NCBI GenBank assembly: GCA_022710245.1 | Contig: JAKLHH010000511.1 | Coordinates: forward strand, 1 to 6,014 | From: Myxococcota bacterium | GTDB lineage: Bacteria > Myxococcota > Polyangia > GCA-2747355 > JAKLHH01 | DNA: 6,014 nucleotides | Reading direction: 5' to 3' | Shown: piece by piece, positions 4,805 to 6,014 of the stretch | How the letters are laid out: each line of letters begins with the position of its first letter | Position numbering within the stretch: the first letter of the stretch is position 1 | Translations under genes and position numbers: made by a program | Notes under the pieces: model-generated | Seen by the model: the letters and a program-made list of their open reading frames with translations, nothing else | Databases searched by the model: none | What the model was told of the DNA's origin: nothing

Positions 4805-6014
4805 CTACTCCGCGGCCGGGAGCGGCCGGCCCGTCTGCGCGTAGAAGTCCTTGAGCTCGGGGCGCTGGCGGAGCTGGTTCCAGTTCGAGGAGTACTCGGG
4901 GTGCTGCGGGTGCCGGGCGCCGGCGAGGCCCGCGGGGATCTGCTGCGTGTACTCCCAGCGCGGCGCGAGCGCGGCCCCGGCGTCGACCACGACCAGCGGC
5001 AGGCCGAAGCGGTTGAGCGGGGCGGTCCGCAGCGTCACGTCGCCGATCCAGGCCTTGCCCTGCTCGTCGAGGTGGACGCGGTACTCCAGGCGGCGGTCAC
5101 GCGAGGCGTAGCGCAGCACCTGCACGCGGCCGCCGAGCGGGTTGACCGCGCTCTCTTGGCCGAGCAGCGCAGTGAAGTCGGGCTGACTGCGGGCGTGGAG
5201 CCGGCCACCGGCCGTGCAGATGCGGAGCGTGCGCACGTGATACCGCGGGTGCGCGTCGGAGCGCTCATAGGCGCGGTACTCGTCGAGGCTGCGGTAGACG
5301 GGCACCACGCTGGCGAGCAGGCGCTGCACGGCGCTCGGCGAGAGGTCCTGGCGGACGGCGCCGGCGTCGGTCGTCAGCCTGGCGAGCAGCGACTGCGCCG
5401 CGGGCGGCAGGTTGAGCGCGTTCTCGTCGACGCCCTTGTCGAAGCGCGGCATGGCGTCGAACCAGGCATCCCCCGTCGGGCCGGTGCTCCCGTTGAGCGC
5501 GGGCAGCAGCCGGAAGAGCCCCTGCGAGGTCGAGCGCCAGAAGAGGGCGAGCGTGCGCGTCCCCTGCGCCTCCACGACGCCGAGCGCGCCGACGCGGCCG
5601 TCGCCGAGGGGGAAGACGTCGCTGAAGGAGTACTTCGCGCCGGGCAGCGCGAGCGAGTGCCGCGGCTGGAGGCGGTGCTTCGTGATCAGCGCGAGCGAGC
5701 GCGCAGGGTCAGCGCCGAAGCTCAGCACGCGCGGGCCCACGCTGGCCGGACGACCCGGTCGCGGCTGCGCCGGCGCGCCGGCCGCGAGGCGCTGCAGCGT
5801 CGAGAGGCGCCGCCCGCCCTCGGGGAGGTCCCCGCGCGTGGCCTCGCGCGGCGGATCGACGAGCACCCAATCGAACCACGCCCTGACGTGCCCCGCGCGG
5901 TCGAACTTGAAGTTGTAGACGCCCTGGTCGACGAGCATCCCTGGCAGGAGCTTCTGCGCGCGCCCGGTCACCACCACCATCTCGGCCATCGCCGTCTGCT
6001 GCGCCGCCGCCGAG
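4805..6014 (-). CDS. Protein of unknown function, 5' end cut by window edge
   Basis: The frame is open to the right edge. The first ATG inside the window (5989) has no ribosome site, and the codons before it read SAAAQQTA, like a low-complexity linker running into AEMVVVTG, so the start probably lies outside. From that ATG 394 residues are visible. Residues about 20-45 (GVYNFKFDRAGHVRAWFDWVLVDPP), 119-163 and 248-335 are rich in beta-type alternation. A basic, Pro/Ala-rich linker lies at 60-85, a helical region at about 195-243, and the C-terminus is Trp/Tyr-rich (NWNQLRQ...DFYAQTGRPL). There is a single cysteine (C258) and no transmembrane helix or catalytic signature that I recognise. The VVVTG phrase recalls the linker before TonB-receptor plugs, but no plug or barrel follows. 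It is on the same strand as the Crp-FHA gene, 212 bases upstream of its first ATG. Coding status is supported by length and GC-rich third positions; the function is unknown. Confidence 0.7.
   Translation of the reverse strand, partial: SAAAQQTAMAEMVVVTGRAQKLLPGMLVDQGVYNFKFDRAGHVRAWFDWVLVDPPREATRGDLPEGGRRLSTLQRLAAGAPAQPRPGRPASVGPRVLSFGADPARSLALITKHRLQPRHSLALPGAKYSFSDVFPLGDGRVGALGVVEAQGTRTLALFWRSTSQGLFRLLPALNGSTGPTGDAWFDAMPRFDKGVDENALNLPPAAQSLLARLTTDAGAVRQDLSPSAVQRLLASVVPVYRSLDEYRAYERSDAHPRYHVRTLRICTAGGRLHARSQPDFTALLGQESAVNPLGGRVQVLRYASRDRRLEYRVHLDEQGKAWIGDVTLRTAPLNRFGLPLVVVDAGAALAPRWEYTQQIPAGLAGARHPQHPEYSSNWNQLRQRPELKDFYAQTGRPLPAAE

Noticed and set aside
4697..4807. In-frame continuation of the unrecognised gene past its TAG, through the tandem repeats, to a TAA at 4697-4699
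   Set aside because: The 35 extra codons include AGA, ATA and repeated GCA, which are rare in the neighbouring genes, and encode an RSRAA-type repeat with no protein character. Readthrough or a recent stop mutation is possible but not supported.
5960..6014. VVVTG phrase as the start of a TonB-dependent receptor plug
   Set aside because: No plug motifs or beta-barrel follow, and the gene ends without a receptor-type terminal strand.

Overview
The window is GC-rich DNA (hand count about 77% GC in 3841-3900) with strong G/C bias at third codon positions. It comes from a Gram-negative bacterium: it encodes an outer-membrane beta-barrel with a signal peptide and a small lipoprotein. A Crp-type regulator fused to a phosphothreonine-reading FHA domain, a possible sigma-54 promoter, and a Cys-rich short lipoprotein of a type I associate with myxobacteria together suggest Myxococcota or a neighbouring deltaproteobacterial lineage. 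That placement is an inference, not a proof.

Layout. (1) Bases 1-2908, plus strand: a two-gene unit. The first gene, cut by the left edge, encodes a GH42 beta-galactosidase-like protein (TIM barrel, Rossmann-like domain, C-terminal beta domain). It keeps the GH42 zinc-cysteine cluster but appears to lack the usual catalytic glutamates. It overlaps by four bases (ATGA) a gene for a 426-residue outer-membrane beta-barrel. The coupling suggests that the two products act together on a polysaccharide at the cell envelope. (2) Bases 2909-3410: a stretch of lower GC holding a 92-residue lipoprotein gene on the minus strand, convergent with the barrel gene, with a hairpin at the meeting point. (3) Bases 3411-4592, minus strand: the Crp-FHA regulator. 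(4) Bases 4593-4804: a dense non-coding region. Read on the minus strand from the right, it has four 15-bp tandem repeats just after the stop of the upstream gene, two abutting inverted repeats (one with the 5-6-5 geometry of a Crp-family operator), and a -24/-12 (sigma-54-like) element just before the regulator. (5) Bases 4805-6014, minus strand: the 3' part of a protein gene I do not recognise, cut by the right edge.

The most notable points are the regulator (FHA fused to a Crp body whose ligand cassette looks non-canonical) together with its upstream region, where promoter, ribosome site and operator-like repeats agree on a start codon 16 residues downstream of the first ATG; and the GH42-like/outer-membrane barrel pair. 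I saw no tRNA, rRNA, CRISPR array, transposase or insertion sequence.
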